This document shows positions 9,333 through 17,927 of a DNA stretch of 64,000 nt, one piece after another. The position numbers and the translations under genes were made by a program. Source of the stretch: Lichenicola sp964236105 (GTDB lineage: Bacteria; Pseudomonadota; Alphaproteobacteria; Acetobacterales; Acetobacteraceae); the NCBI GenBank assembly GCA_964236105.1, contig CAXSBC010000001.1:372001-436000 (forward strand), written 5' to 3'. Every line of letters begins with the position of its first letter. Position 1 is the first letter of the stretch. The notes under the pieces were generated by a model, which saw only the letters and a program-made list of their open reading frames with translations, was not told the DNA's origin and did no database searches.

Positions 9333-10433
9333 ATGTTTGATGGAGTCTCGACCGTGCGGCCGACGCGCCGTCCTTCGGCGACGAGGGATCCGCTCGCGCC
9401 GACGATTTTCCACCAGGACTGGCTGCTCGAGGCGGCAACGGCCGGACAATACGAGGTCGTGGAGGTCCTGCAGGACGGGGTCGTGGTGGGGCGGCTTGCC
9501 TTCACGCGCCGGCGCGGCTGCGGGATGACCCTCATCAACCAGCCGAGGCTGACGCACCTTCTCGGCCCGGCGATCGATGAAGGCAGCGGCGGGCCGACCA
9601 CCCGTGCTGCAAGGCGGAACCGGATCGCGCGGGAGCTGCTGGCCAAGCTCCCGGCGTCCAGCGGGTTTTCCCAGAAGATCCAGGGCGGCATCTCGGAGGT
9701 GCTGCCGTTCCAGGAGGCCGGCTACGAGATCAGGGTGGAGATCACCTACGAGCTTCCGCCCGTGCCGGAGGCCGAGATCTGGCGCAGGATGCGCGACAAG
9801 ACCAGGAACGTCATACGCCGCGCGCAGGAGCAGCTGGACGTCGACAGCGTCGAGGACGTGTCGGCCTTTCTCGAGTTCTACCAGGGCAACCTGGATGAAC
9901 GGGACCGGCGCAGCTACTACGCGCCGAGCCGCATGGATGCGGTCTGTCGCGGCGCGATCGCGCAGGGTCGCGGCCGTATTCTGACGGCGCGCGACAAGAC
10001 CGGCCAGCCGGTCGCCGCGATCTTCGTTCTCCGCGACGACCAGACCGCCTACTACTTCATGTCGACCCGCAAGCAGGACTGCCATAACGGGGCGGTCAGT
10101 CTGCTGCTCTGGACAGCCATCAGGGAAGCCTCCGAGCTTGGGCTGACCTTCGACTTCGACGGTTTCTCCTCGACCGGAAGCAGCGCGCTCTATCTGGGCT
10201 TCGGCGGCCAGGCGGCGCCGCGCTACATCGTGTCGCGGTCGAGCCCGGCGCTCCGGATGCTCAGGATGGCGAACGGCCTGGCGGGCCGCGCCAGACGCGG
10301 GTTCGATGACGCATCCGGGCGGCTGACGCGGTGGTGGGCGACAACCGGCAGCCTCCCGTCTGCGGCCATATCGTCGGCGCCTGCCGGGGTCGTCGACACC
10401 GCCGGCGCCGGATCGCTCGTCACGATCGGCTAG
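9333..10433 (+). CDS. FemAB/BioF2-like GNAT acyltransferase
   Basis: A 366-aa protein with the duplicated-GNAT (FemAB-like, Acetyltransf_6) fold. Supporting signals are WRRMRDKTRNVIRRAQEQL in the first half, then YFMSTRKQDCHNGAVSLLLWTAIREA and LTFDFDGFSSTGSSALYLGFGG, which match the acceptor and donor-loop segments of this family. Such enzymes transfer amino-acyl or acyl groups to cell-wall, exopolysaccharide or lipid precursors; the acceptor here is unknown. The ATG at 9333 has GGTGA about 8 nt upstream. It stands alone behind a palindrome-rich spacer and ends near the terminator of the convergent glnK-amtB operon, so it may be an acquired or separately regulated gene. Confidence 0.75.
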   Translation: MFDGVSTVRPTRRPSATRDPLAPTIFHQDWLLEAATAGQYEVVEVLQDGVVVGRLAFTRRRGCGMTLINQPRLTHLLGPAIDEGSGGPTTRAARRNRIARELLAKLPASSGFSQKIQGGISEVLPFQEAGYEIRVEITYELPPVPEAEIWRRMRDKTRNVIRRAQEQLDVDSVEDVSAFLEFYQGNLDERDRRSYYAPSRMDAVCRGAIAQGRGRILTARDKTGQPVAAIFVLRDDQTAYYFMSTRKQDCHNGAVSLLLWTAIREASELGLTFDFDGFSSTGSSALYLGFGGQAAPRYIVSRSSPALRMLRMANGLAGRARRGFDDASGRLTRWWATTGSLPSAAISSAPAGVVDTAGAGSLVTIG

Positions 10434-10498
10434 GTCCGTCCGGGCGACGCCTGCCCGCATCCGCCGACGGCGATCGCACCCCATGACCGCGATCCACG

Positions 10499-10526
10499 AA
10501 AAAAGGGGCGCCCCGCACGACGCCCC
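10499..10526 (-). terminator. Rho-independent terminator of glnK-amtB
   Basis: On the minus strand, GGGGCG and CGCCCC form a 6-bp GC stem around a 10-nt loop, followed by six Ts (10504-10499). It lies 28 bp beyond the amtB stop codon. Confidence 0.75.
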
Positions 10527-10553
10527 CCCTGATCGATCGGTCCGGACGAGGCG

Positions 10554-11945
10554 CTAGTTGATGCGCTCGCCGTGCAGGGTCATGTCAAGGCCATCGACCT
10601 CGAAGTCGTGGCTGACGCGCAGGCCGATGGTCAGGTCGATGATCTTCAGCAGCACGTAGGAGAGCAGGCCGCTCCAGATCAGGGTGGCGCAGACCGCCTT
10701 GGCCTGGATGACGAGCTGCGCGAACGAGCCGACGACGCCGGCCGGCGCCGCATCGGTCGCCGAGAGCGGGCCATAGGCGAACACGCCGGTCAGCAGCGCG
10801 CCGATGATGCCGCCGATGCCGTGCACGCCGAACGCGTCAAGGCTGTCGTCGTAGCCCAGCGCATGCTTGAGGCTGGTGGCTGCGAAGTAGCAGCCGACGC
10901 CGGCGGCGACGCCGATGATGATCGAGGGTCCCGGCAGCACGTAGCCCGAGGCCGGGGTGATGGCGACCAGGCCGGCGACCGCGCCGGAGATGATGCCGAG
11001 CACGGTCGGCTTGCCCTTGACCATCCACTCGGCGAACATCCAGGCGAGCGCCGCGGCGGCGGTGGCGATCTGGGTCGCCGCCATCGCCATGCCGGCACGG
11101 CCGTTCGAGCCCACCGCGGAGCCGGCGTTGAAGCCGAACCAGCCCACCCACAGCAGCGACGCGCCGATCACGGCATAGGTCAGGTTGTAGGGCGACATGT
11201 CGTCGTGGCCGTAGCCGGCGCGCTTGCCGAGCACGATCGCGCACATCAGCCCGGCGACGCCGGCATTGATGTGCACCACGGTGCCGCCGGCGAAGTCGAT
11301 CGCGCCGAACGCGCCCACCCAGCCGATCGGGCTCCAGACCCAGTGCGCGATCGGCGCATAGACCACCAGCGACCACAGCACCATGAAGATGCACATGGCG
11401 GAGAACTTCATGCGGTCGGCGAACGCGCCGGCGATCAGCGCCGGGGTGATGATCGCGAACGTCATCTGGAACATCATGTAGACGCTCTCGGGGATCGTCA
11501 TGACCGTCGCGTTGGACGATCCGGCGCCGAGGGTGAAGCCGATGTCGCTGCCCTTGGAGATGCCGGCCGCCATGCCGTTCAGCATGAAGCGCGACAGGTC
11601 GCCGATATAGGGCGAGCCGGTGGTGAAGGTCAGGCTGTAGCCGATCACCACCCAGGTGATGGTGACCAGGCAGCACACCGCGAAGGCCTGCATCAGCGTG
11701 GCGAGCACGTTCTTCTTGCGCACCATGCCGGCGTAGTAGAGCGCCAGGCCCGGCACCGTCATCATCAGCACGAGTGCGGTGCTGGTCAGCATCCAGGCGG
11801 TGTCGCCGGTGTCGATCTTGGGCGGCGGCGCGGGTGCCGCCGCCAGCGCCGGATGGGCCGCCAGCAGCGGCAGCAGGGCCAGTGTTGCCAACCCGACGCG
11901 CGAGGCGGCGAGGCGGCGGAAACCGGACCGGGTGGATGGGTGCAT
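10554..11945 (-). CDS. amtB: Ammonium transporter
   Basis: A 463-aa inner-membrane ammonium channel. It has a cleavable signal peptide (ALLPLLAAHPALAAAPA) and the Amt signature pattern: DTAWMLTSTALVLMMTVPGLALYY, the conserved GTVVHINAG His region, WVGWFGFNAGSA, and the second pore His in FGVHGIGGIIGALLTGVFA. About eleven membrane segments are visible. The ATG at 11945 has GAGGA upstream. A GTG at 11963 overlapping the glnK stop is possible but gives a less natural signal peptide. It lies 14 bp after glnK, so PII-controlled ammonium uptake encoded as one unit is expected. Confidence 0.95.
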   Translation of the reverse strand: MHPSTRSGFRRLAASRVGLATLALLPLLAAHPALAAAPAPPPKIDTGDTAWMLTSTALVLMMTVPGLALYYAGMVRKKNVLATLMQAFAVCCLVTITWVVIGYSLTFTTGSPYIGDLSRFMLNGMAAGISKGSDIGFTLGAGSSNATVMTIPESVYMMFQMTFAIITPALIAGAFADRMKFSAMCIFMVLWSLVVYAPIAHWVWSPIGWVGAFGAIDFAGGTVVHINAGVAGLMCAIVLGKRAGYGHDDMSPYNLTYAVIGASLLWVGWFGFNAGSAVGSNGRAGMAMAATQIATAAAALAWMFAEWMVKGKPTVLGIISGAVAGLVAITPASGYVLPGPSIIIGVAAGVGCYFAATSLKHALGYDDSLDAFGVHGIGGIIGALLTGVFAYGPLSATDAAPAGVVGSFAQLVIQAKAVCATLIWSGLLSYVLLKIIDLTIGLRVSHDFEVDGLDMTLHGERIN

Positions 11946-11959
11946 GGGGATGTCGTTCC

Positions 11960-12298
11960 TCACAGCGCGTCCTCGCCGGTCTCGCGGGTGCGGATGCGCA
12001 CGGCCCGCAGGATCTCGCTCACGAAGATCTTGCCGTCGCCGATCTTGCCGGTGTGCGCGGATTGCAGGATGGCTTCCACCACCTGGTCCACCATATCATC
12101 CGACACCGCGACCTCGATCTTCACCTTCGGCAGGAAGCTGACGTGATACTCAGCGCCGCGGTAGATCTCGGTCTGGCCCTTCTGGCGACCGAACCCCTTC
12201 ACCTCGGAGACGGTGAGGCCCTGAACACCGAGCGGCGTCAGCGCTTCCCTCACGTCGTCGAGCTTGAAGGGCTTGATGACTGCTGTGACGAGCTTCAT
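11960..12298 (-). CDS. glnK: Nitrogen regulatory PII protein (GlnK/GlnB family)
   Basis: A 112-aa PII signal protein that senses 2-oxoglutarate and ADP/ATP and blocks AmtB when nitrogen is plentiful. The family start (MKLVTAVIKPFKLDDVREAL), the T-loop TEIYRGAEY with the uridylylation Tyr51, the B-loop HTGKIGDGKIFV and the C-loop RIRTRETGEDAL are all intact, and the length is exact. The ATG at 12298 follows GAGAGG. Linkage to amtB makes the GlnK role likely. Confidence 0.95.
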   Translation of the reverse strand: MKLVTAVIKPFKLDDVREALTPLGVQGLTVSEVKGFGRQKGQTEIYRGAEYHVSFLPKVKIEVAVSDDMVDQVVEAILQSAHTGKIGDGKIFVSEILRAVRIRTRETGEDAL

Positions 12299-12561
12299 CG
12301 CACCTCTCTCTGTCGAACACGCACCCGGCGGCTGATCGGCACATGCCGGGCCGGACAATCTCTCCAACGCCGCGCCGGAGCACGTCCCGATTTGGCACGC
12401 TATCGATCCAAAAACCATGCCACAGCGTCGCCGCCTGCGACGATGTCGCCGAATGCGGCCTGGACGACACGGTCCGCCCGACGCTCCTGCCCGGAAAATG
12501 GGCAGGGGTCGGGTTGGTGTCCGCCCGATCGCCCGCGACGCACGCCTCCGGTGCGCGCGTC

Positions 12562-13863
12562 ATGAGCAGTCCGGACCACCATCCCGGCAGCGTTGCGCCG
12601 ATCGAGGTCGCCGTCTGCATCGTCGGCGCAGGGCCGGTCGGCGCCACGCTGGCCTGCCGCCTGGGGGCTGCCGGCGTGCCGGTGGCGATCATCGACCGCG
12701 CGGCCCTGCCGCCGATGGAGCATCCCGACTTCGACGGCCGCGCCTATGCCGTCGCGTCCGGCAACCGGCGCCTGCTCGAGGCCGCCGGGGTGTGGGCGCA
12801 TCTGCCGCTGCCGTCCGGCCCGATCGACGGCATCCGGGTGTCGGACGGCAGGCTCGGTTATCCCGCCTCGCCGCTGTTCCTGCATTTCGACCACCGGGAG
12901 GTCGGCGAGCCGTTCGGCTGGATGACCGAGGCGCGCAGCCTGCGGGTGGCGCTGAACGCCACCCTGCACGCGACGCCCGCCATCCGGGTGCTCGCGCCCG
13001 CCGAGGCGGGCGTGACGCGCACCGAGACCGGGGCCGTGATCCGCACCACCGACGGCCGCGTCGTCCACGCCCGGCTGGTGGTGGCGGCCGAGGGGCGGCA
13101 CAGCCCGCTGCGCCGGCAGGCCGGCATCGCCGTCACGCGTCTGCGCTACGGCCAGAGCGGCCTGGTCTGCGCCGTGGCGCACCCCGTGCCCCACAACAAC
13201 CATGCGCTCGAGCATTTCCTGCCGGGCGGCCCGTTCGCGCAGCTGCCGATGGCCGGCACGGAGGGCGCGCCGCATCTCTCGGCGATCGTCTGGAGCGAGC
13301 GCGACACGCTGGCGCGCCGGCTGGTCGGCCTGCCCGACGCCGACTTCGTGCGCGAGGTGCAGCGCCGGCTCGGTCCGCATCTCGGCACGGTGCGGCTGGT
13401 CGGCAGGCGCTGGCTCTACGAGCTGGGCGCGCTGCATGCGCATCGCTACGTCGCGACCCGGCTGGCGCTGATCGGCGACGCGGCGCACGGCATCCACCCG
13501 ATCGCGGGACAGGGGCTCAATCTCGGCTTCCGCGACGTGGCCAGCCTCGCCGGCCTGGTCATCGCCGCCCATGCCGGCGGTGGCGATGTCGGCGACCCCG
13601 CGCTGCTGCGGCGCTACCAGGCGGCGCGCCGGCCCGCCAACCTGGCGATGCTGGCGGCCACCGACGTGCTCGACCGGCTGTTCAGCAACGACAACCCCGC
13701 GCTCCGGCTGGCGCGCGATCTCGGCATCGCCGGCGTCAACCGGATGCCGCGGCTGCGTCGGGCCTTCATGCGGGCCGCCATGGGCACGCCGGACGGCGGC
13801 GCCGATCGTTCCACACTCGCAGAAGCGGCGGCCGAACCCCATCTGCCCTCGATCAGGAGCTGA
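12562..13863 (+). CDS. UbiH/UbiF/COQ6-family FAD-dependent monooxygenase
   Basis: A 433-aa aromatic-ring hydroxylase of the ubiquinone-pathway family (class A flavoprotein). It shows the dinucleotide motif CIVGAGPVGATLACRLGAAG, the middle motif VVAAEGRHSPLRRQAGI, and the FAD-ribityl motif LIGDAAHGIHPIAGQGLNLGFRDV. Members hydroxylate C-5, C-6 or C-1 of the ubiquinone ring at the membrane; which position this one takes cannot be read from sequence. The ATG at 12562 (MSSPDHHPGS) was preferred because the upstream extension is not family-like. cysE follows after 14 bp. Confidence 0.88.
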   Translation: MSSPDHHPGSVAPIEVAVCIVGAGPVGATLACRLGAAGVPVAIIDRAALPPMEHPDFDGRAYAVASGNRRLLEAAGVWAHLPLPSGPIDGIRVSDGRLGYPASPLFLHFDHREVGEPFGWMTEARSLRVALNATLHATPAIRVLAPAEAGVTRTETGAVIRTTDGRVVHARLVVAAEGRHSPLRRQAGIAVTRLRYGQSGLVCAVAHPVPHNNHALEHFLPGGPFAQLPMAGTEGAPHLSAIVWSERDTLARRLVGLPDADFVREVQRRLGPHLGTVRLVGRRWLYELGALHAHRYVATRLALIGDAAHGIHPIAGQGLNLGFRDVASLAGLVIAAHAGGGDVGDPALLRRYQAARRPANLAMLAATDVLDRLFSNDNPALRLARDLGIAGVNRMPRLRRAFMRAAMGTPDGGADRSTLAEAAAEPHLPSIRS

Positions 13864-13877
13864 AGCCGGATCCCGCC

Positions 13878-14723
13878 ATGGACAACGACACCGCCATCCT
13901 CGCGCCCCCGCCTCCCGTCCTCACGCTCGGCGCCATCGATCTCGGCGGCCTGTGGCGCCAGCTCGTCGCCGAGGCGGCCTGCTGCGGCGATCCGATCATG
14001 GGCCGGCTGCTGCGATCGTCGATCCATGCCCACGCCGACTTCACCGCCGCCCTGGCCGGGCTGATCGGCCGCAAGCTCGCCGACGCGACGGTGCCGGCCG
14101 ACGCGCTGGCCGAGATGGCGGCGAGCGTGCATGCGGAAGAGCCGGAGATCGTCGCCGCCGCCGCATCGGATCTGGTGGCGATCAAGGAGCGCGACCCCGC
14201 CTGTCCGGACCTGGTGACGCCGTTCCTGTACTTCAAAGGCTACCAGGCGCTGCAGATCTACCGGGTGGCGCATCATCTCTGGCAGGATGGCCGCCGTCAT
14301 CTGGCGCAGCATCTGCAGAGCCGAACCTCGGAGATGTTCGGCATGGACATCCATCCCGCCGCCCGCATCGGCCGGCGCGTGCTGATCGACCATGGCACCG
14401 GCATCGTCATCGGCGAGACCACCGTGCTCGAGGACGACGTCTCGATGCTGCAGGGGGTGACGCTGGGCGGCACCGGCAAGGACATGGGCGACCGTCACCC
14501 GAAGATACGCCGCGGCGTGCTGATCGGCGCCGGCGCCACCGTGCTGGGCAACATCGAGATCGGCGAGGGCGCCAAGATCGGCGCCGGCAGCATCGTGCTG
14601 GAGTCCGTGAACCCCTATACCACCGTGGTCGGCAATCCCGCGCGCCTGGTCGGCCGGCGCCATTCCAACATGCCCGCCTTCACCATGGACCAGACCCTGC
14701 CCCCTCTCGACTACATCATCTGA
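13878..14723 (+). CDS. cysE: Serine O-acetyltransferase
   Basis: CysE acetylates L-serine with acetyl-CoA to give O-acetylserine, the cysteine precursor. The 281-aa protein has the N-terminal helical SATase domain (DPIMGRLLRSSIHAHADF, then FKGYQALQIYRVAHHLW) and a left-handed beta-helix of hexapeptide repeats (MDIHPAARIGRRVLIDHGTG, IVIGETTVLEDDVSMLQGV, HPKIRRGVLIGAGATVLGNI, IGEGAKIGAGSIVL). The catalytic His in DHGTG is visible. The C-terminus keeps an Ile-Ile end (LDYII), compatible with the cysteine-synthase-binding tail. It is probably cotranscribed with the upstream hydroxylase; cysK is not in the window. Confidence 0.94.
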   Translation: MDNDTAILAPPPPVLTLGAIDLGGLWRQLVAEAACCGDPIMGRLLRSSIHAHADFTAALAGLIGRKLADATVPADALAEMAASVHAEEPEIVAAAASDLVAIKERDPACPDLVTPFLYFKGYQALQIYRVAHHLWQDGRRHLAQHLQSRTSEMFGMDIHPAARIGRRVLIDHGTGIVIGETTVLEDDVSMLQGVTLGGTGKDMGDRHPKIRRGVLIGAGATVLGNIEIGEGAKIGAGSIVLESVNPYTTVVGNPARLVGRRHSNMPAFTMDQTLPPLDYII

Positions 14724-15113
14724 TCAATCGGTTTCCAAAGGCTCGCCTTTGGCGGGGCGCGGGGCAGCGCCCCGCATCCTGTCCTGCAGCATCGGCCGCA
14801 CCTTCAGGAACCGCCCATACAACCCCTCCAGTCCCGCCAGCACCCACCGGTTGCGCGCCGCGAGCCCGAGCGGCCTGAGCAGCGGGATCGCCCGCCACAT
14901 CGCCGCGAACGCCTCGGCCCCCGACACCACGACGCCGTCCTCGCGCGCATGGAACCGCGCCAGCAGCGCCGCGCGGTCCAGGGGACAGGTGCCGTTCTCC
15001 TGCGCCACGTCGACGAAGCTGATCGCCCGGCGGCGATCGAGCCTGCGCATCAGCGCGATCTCGCGCCGGCAGAGGGGACAGGCGCCGTCATACCAAACCA
15101 GAAGCTCGACCAT
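14724..15113 (-). CDS. Thiol-disulfide oxidoreductase, DCC family (DUF393)
   Basis: A 129-aa DCC-family protein named for its N-terminal Asp-x-x-Cys-x-x-Cys: WYDGACPLCRREIALM. The conserved later segments are ISFVDVAQEN and VVVSGAEAFAAMWRAIPLLRPLGL. A redox role is inferred from the CxxC; no partner is known. The ATG at 15113 (MVELLVWYDG) fits the family; an ATG at 15164 would overlap the divergent gene's start. Its last ~15 codons (APRPAKGEP region) are written across the two-hairpin repeat at 14735-14775, so the C-terminal tail is probably repeat-derived. Confidence 0.8.
   Translation of the reverse strand: MVELLVWYDGACPLCRREIALMRRLDRRRAISFVDVAQENGTCPLDRAALLARFHAREDGVVVSGAEAFAAMWRAIPLLRPLGLAARNRWVLAGLEGLYGRFLKVRPMLQDRMRGAAPRPAKGEPLETD
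14735..14775 (-). repeat. Two-hairpin dispersed repeat, copy A
   Basis: CCAAAGGC-tc-GCCTTTGG (14735-14752) is followed after a short link by GCGGGGC-agc-GCCCCGC (14759-14775), and is preceded by ATCAATCGGTTT. It shares architecture and lead sequence with copies at 37984-38024 and 56063-56104. It covers the 3' end of the DCC gene, where it could also act as a terminator. Confidence 0.6.
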
Positions 15114-15162
15114 CTCGTTGAGATGGTGACCCGGCGCCGGTGCGCCAGCGGGAGGGGCCTGC

Positions 15163-16101
15163 ATGCGGATCGCGATCGTCGGCGCCGGCCTTGCCGGCCT
15201 CGCATGCGCCACCCGGCTCAATGAGGCCGACCATCGCGTCATCCTGTTCGACAAGAGCCGGGGTGCCGGCGGTCGCATGGCCACGCGCCGGCTGGCCACG
15301 CCGTGCGGCGAGGCCGGCTTCGACCACGGCGCGCAGTATCTGACCGCCCACGACCCCGGCTTCCAGGCGCAGATCCGGTCGTGGGCGGAGGCGGGGCTGG
15401 TGGCGCCCTGGCCCGCCGCCGGCGCCGACAGGTTCGTGGGAATGCCGACGATGAACGCGCCGCTGCGGCAGCTGTCGGCGGCCCTCGATGTGCGGTCCCT
15501 GCAGCGGATCGATCGCCTCGACCCGGCGGCCGGCGGCTGGCATCTGCACGGCGACGGCATCGCCGCCGGCCCATACGATGCGGTCCTGGTGGCCCTGCCC
15601 GCCGAGCAGGCGGCGGTGCTGCTGCGCGACGTCGAGGAGGATTTCGCCGGCCGCGCCGCCGGCACGCGCTCGGCGCCCTGCTGGACCGCGATGGCCGCCT
15701 TTGCCGACCGGCTGCCGGTGGCGGCGGACGTGCTGCGGCATCGCGGCGCGCTCGACTGGGCCGCGCGCAACTCCGCCAAGCCCGGCCGCACTGGTCCCGA
15801 GGCCTGGGTGCTGCAGGCCGCGCCGGACTGGTCGACCGTCCATCTGGAGGACGCGCCGGACGCGGTGCTGCAGGCCCTGCTGGGGATGTTCGCCGCGGCA
15901 GCCGGCATCGTCGTCCCGGCGCCGCTCGCCGCGTCGGCGCATCGCTGGCGCTATGCGCGGTCCGGGGCCGCCGGCGAGGGGCTGCTGTGGAACCCCGCGC
16001 GGCGCCTGGGCGTGTGCGGCGACTGGCTGCTCGGCCCGCATGTCGAGTGCGCCTGGCTGTCGGGGCGGCACCTCGCCGATGCCGTCATGGGGACAAGCTG
16101 A
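15163..16101 (+). CDS. FAD/NAD(P)-binding oxidoreductase, renalase-like
   Basis: A 312-aa flavoprotein of the amine-oxidase/renalase-like family. The FAD-binding start is IAIVGAGLAGLACATRLNEADHRVILFDKSRGAGGRMATRR, which covers the GxGxxG motif, the ribose-binding acid and the GG-RxxT/S motif. FDHGAQYLTAHDPGFQ is the conserved second signature, and the C-terminal LGVCGDWLLGPHVECAWLSGRHLADAV contributes the second FAD contact. Family members oxidise NAD(P)H isomers or amines; the substrate here is unknown. Its stop overlaps the start of the DUF2256 gene (TGATG), implying coupled translation. Confidence 0.85.
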   Translation: MRIAIVGAGLAGLACATRLNEADHRVILFDKSRGAGGRMATRRLATPCGEAGFDHGAQYLTAHDPGFQAQIRSWAEAGLVAPWPAAGADRFVGMPTMNAPLRQLSAALDVRSLQRIDRLDPAAGGWHLHGDGIAAGPYDAVLVALPAEQAAVLLRDVEEDFAGRAAGTRSAPCWTAMAAFADRLPVAADVLRHRGALDWAARNSAKPGRTGPEAWVLQAAPDWSTVHLEDAPDAVLQALLGMFAAAAGIVVPAPLAASAHRWRYARSGAAGEGLLWNPARRLGVCGDWLLGPHVECAWLSGRHLADAVMGTS

Positions 16102-16277
16102 TGCCGCGCGGCGTTGCCAAGTCGGACCTGCCGAGCAAGCCGTGCGCCTGCTGCGGCCGTCCCTTCACCTGGCGCCGGAAATGGGCGCGCGACTGGGAGC
16201 AGGTGCGCTTCTGCTCCGACGCCTGCCGGGCCAAGGGCGCGCCCGCGCCGGCTCAGCCGCCGCGAACGAGCTCGTAG
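16101..16277 (+). CDS. DUF2256 zinc-finger-like small protein
   Basis: A 58-aa protein with the DUF2256 pattern: KPCACCGRPFTWRRKWARDW, then VRFCSDACRAKG. The four cysteines (CACC...FCSDAC) look like a single zinc site. DUF2256 proteins are commonly found beside flavoproteins, photolyase-type or FAD genes; the role is unknown. It starts within the stop codon of the flavoprotein gene (TGATG), and its last 25 bp overlap the 3' end of convergent rlmB. Confidence 0.82.
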   Translation: MPRGVAKSDLPSKPCACCGRPFTWRRKWARDWEQVRFCSDACRAKGAPAPAQPPRTSS

Positions 16278-17104
16278 AGCGCCACCGCGGCCGCGTTCGA
16301 CACGTTCAGGCTCTCCATCGCGCCCGGCATCGCCAGGCCGGCGATCTCGTCGCAGCTCTCGCGGGTGAGGCGGCGCAGCCCCTCGCCCTCGGCGCCCAGC
16401 ACCAGCGCCACGCGCCGCTGCCGGAAGGCGCTGCCCTCCAGGTTGCCGCCGCCGGCATCGAGCCCCACCGTCCAGAGCCCCGCCGCCTTCAGCGCCGCCA
16501 GCGTCCGCGCCAGGTTGACCGCGCGCAGCAGCGGCACGGTCTCCAGCGCGCCGGAGGCGGCCTTGGCGAGCGCACCGGTTTCCTCGGGCGCGTTGCGGTC
16601 CTGCACGATCACCGCCGCCACGCCGAAGGCTGCCGCCGAACGCAGGATGGCGCCGACATTGCGCGGATCGGTGACCTGGTCGAGCACCAGCACCGGGCCC
16701 GGCCGCAGCAGCACCTGATCGAGCGGCGGCGTCGCCAGGGGATCGGCCAGCAGGGCCAGGCCCTGATGCACCGCATCGCGGCCGAGCAGCGTGTCGAGCC
16801 GGGCGCGGTCGGTGCGCTCCGGCGCCAGCGGCAGCGGCCCGTCCATGCGCGCCTCCAGGGCGGCCTGCGCCTCCTCGGTCAGCAGCAGCCGTCGCAGCCG
16901 GCGCTGCGGATTCTGCAGCGCCGCCAGCACCGGATGCGTGCCGTAGAGCCAGTTCGCGGCTCCGGCGGCGACGCCGGGCGGCTGCGCGGAATGGCGCGAG
17001 GCGCCGCGTCCCTGGCCGCCGCCCTGATGCGGCGGGCGGGGGCGTGCGGAAGCGGGGCCGGCGGCGGCCGGCCGGCCGGGACGTTCTGGAGGTCTGGGTG
17101 GCAT
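16253..17104 (-). CDS. rlmB: 23S rRNA (guanosine-2'-O-)-methyltransferase RlmB, SpoU family
   Basis: A SPOUT methyltransferase that 2'-O-methylates G2251 of 23S rRNA. It has a basic disordered N-tail (~45 residues, rich in R/G/P), then the substrate-binding domain (WLYGTHPVLAALQNPQRRL). The three SpoU motifs follow: LVLDQVTDPRNVGAILRSAAAFG, VALVLGAEGEGLRRL and MPGAMESLNVSNAAAVALYE, with the knot residues N, R, E, S and N intact. Total 283 aa. The 3' end overlaps DUF2256 on the opposite strand by 25 bp. Confidence 0.93.
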   Translation of the reverse strand: MPPRPPERPGRPAAAGPASARPRPPHQGGGQGRGASRHSAQPPGVAAGAANWLYGTHPVLAALQNPQRRLRRLLLTEEAQAALEARMDGPLPLAPERTDRARLDTLLGRDAVHQGLALLADPLATPPLDQVLLRPGPVLVLDQVTDPRNVGAILRSAAAFGVAAVIVQDRNAPEETGALAKAASGALETVPLLRAVNLARTLAALKAAGLWTVGLDAGGGNLEGSAFRQRRVALVLGAEGEGLRRLTRESCDEIAGLAMPGAMESLNVSNAAAVALYELVRGG

Positions 17105-17170
17105 GGTGCGATCCTACGCCGACCACCGCGCCGCGTCACCGCATCGCATCGGCAGGCGGAGCGGCGCTCA

Positions 17171-17199
17171 TTGACAGTCGCCCCGTTCGGCCCTAGGTC
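17171..17199 (+). promoter_or_regulatory. sigma70-type promoter of tRNA-Tyr
   Basis: TTGACA (17171-17176), 17-bp spacer, TAGGTC (17194-17199). The -10 box ends 10 bp before the tRNA 5' end at 17210, the normal distance for a stable-RNA promoter with a very short leader. Confidence 0.65.
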
Positions 17200-17209
17200 G
17201 CTGCCGGCC

Positions 17210-17295
17210 GGAAGGGTGCCCGAGTGGCTAAAGGGGGCGGACTGTAAATCCGCTGGCGTACGCCTACGTTGGTTCGAATCCAACCCCTTCCACCA
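17210..17295 (+). tRNA. tRNA-Tyr(GTA)
   Basis: An 86-nt cloverleaf with acceptor GGAAGGG/CCCTTCC, anticodon GTA in CTGTAAA, a long class-II variable arm (CTGGCGTACGCC region), T-arm GGTTCGAATCC and an encoded CCA end. Confidence 0.95.
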
Positions 17296-17437
17296 GCTGC
17301 CGCCCGTACGGCTCCAGACCGTGCCCGCGAGCCGGCGACCGGGTCGTCAGCATCCCGCTCCCGATCGTGTGATCGACCGGACTGCATCCACAGCGTCAGC
17401 CGTGCGTAGCTCTCAAAACGTTAGTGAGGGCATCGCC

Positions 17438-17632
17438 ATGACCGGCTCGGTATCGATCGTCAACCAGAACGGGACCCGCCTGACCCTCGACCGGTCGGAC
17501 ATCGTCGCCTTCTGGAGCACGCGGAGTCATCCGGGCCGCACGACCATCACCGTGGAGAGCCTCGGCGAGGTGGTCATCGACGAGCCTTATGAGAGCTTCA
17601 TCGACCGGGTGTCGGCCATACGGCTCTACTGA
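17438..17632 (+). CDS. Small hypothetical protein, 64 aa
   Basis: A 64-aa protein beginning MTGSVSIVNQNGTRLTLDRSD and ending FIDRVSAIRLY. Predicted mostly beta; no signal peptide or membrane segment. The pattern (NGTRLTLDRSDIVAFW...TTITVESLGEVVIDEPYESFIDRV) faintly recalls FlbD-type small beta proteins, but I would not assign it. The ATG at 17438 follows GAGGG with 7-nt spacing, which supports a real gene. It sits between tRNA-Tyr and tRNA-Gly. Confidence 0.6.
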   Translation: MTGSVSIVNQNGTRLTLDRSDIVAFWSTRSHPGRTTITVESLGEVVIDEPYESFIDRVSAIRLY

Positions 17633-17660
17633 CGCGCGATCGGTTTCGAGCAGGCACCGC

Positions 17661-17734
17661 TGGAGCGGGCGGAGGGAATCGAACCCTCCTCGGTAGCTTG
17701 GAAGGCTACTGCATTACCACTATGCTACGCCCGC
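17661..17734 (-). tRNA. tRNA-Gly(TCC)
   Basis: On the minus strand, a 74-nt cloverleaf with acceptor GCGGGCG/CGCCCGC, anticodon TCC in CTTCCAA, T-arm GGTTCGATTCC, discriminator T and encoded CCA. A weak promoter (TTGCCG at 17776-17771, N17, CTAACA at 17753-17748) lies upstream. Confidence 0.95.
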
Positions 17735-17927
17735 CGGCGTCCTGTCCTGTTAGCGCCTTCCAGTCCCGCCCGGCAAGCCCCGGCCGGGCCGTGCGCGTAT
17801 CCGGCCCGCCATCACGGGCCCTTGACTTCCGAAGCCGCGCATCCTCTTTACGCTCCCTGCGCCGGGTTCACCGGGCGGATGACCGGGAACGTCGCGTCCC
17901 GGTCGGTCGCACGGAGGCGGGCGCTGC

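Noticed and set aside
12381..12420. A sigma54 (NtrA) promoter upstream of glnK, suggested by TTTGGCACGC
   Set aside because: The -24 half is present on the plus strand only, pointing away from glnK, and the -12 GC element is absent.
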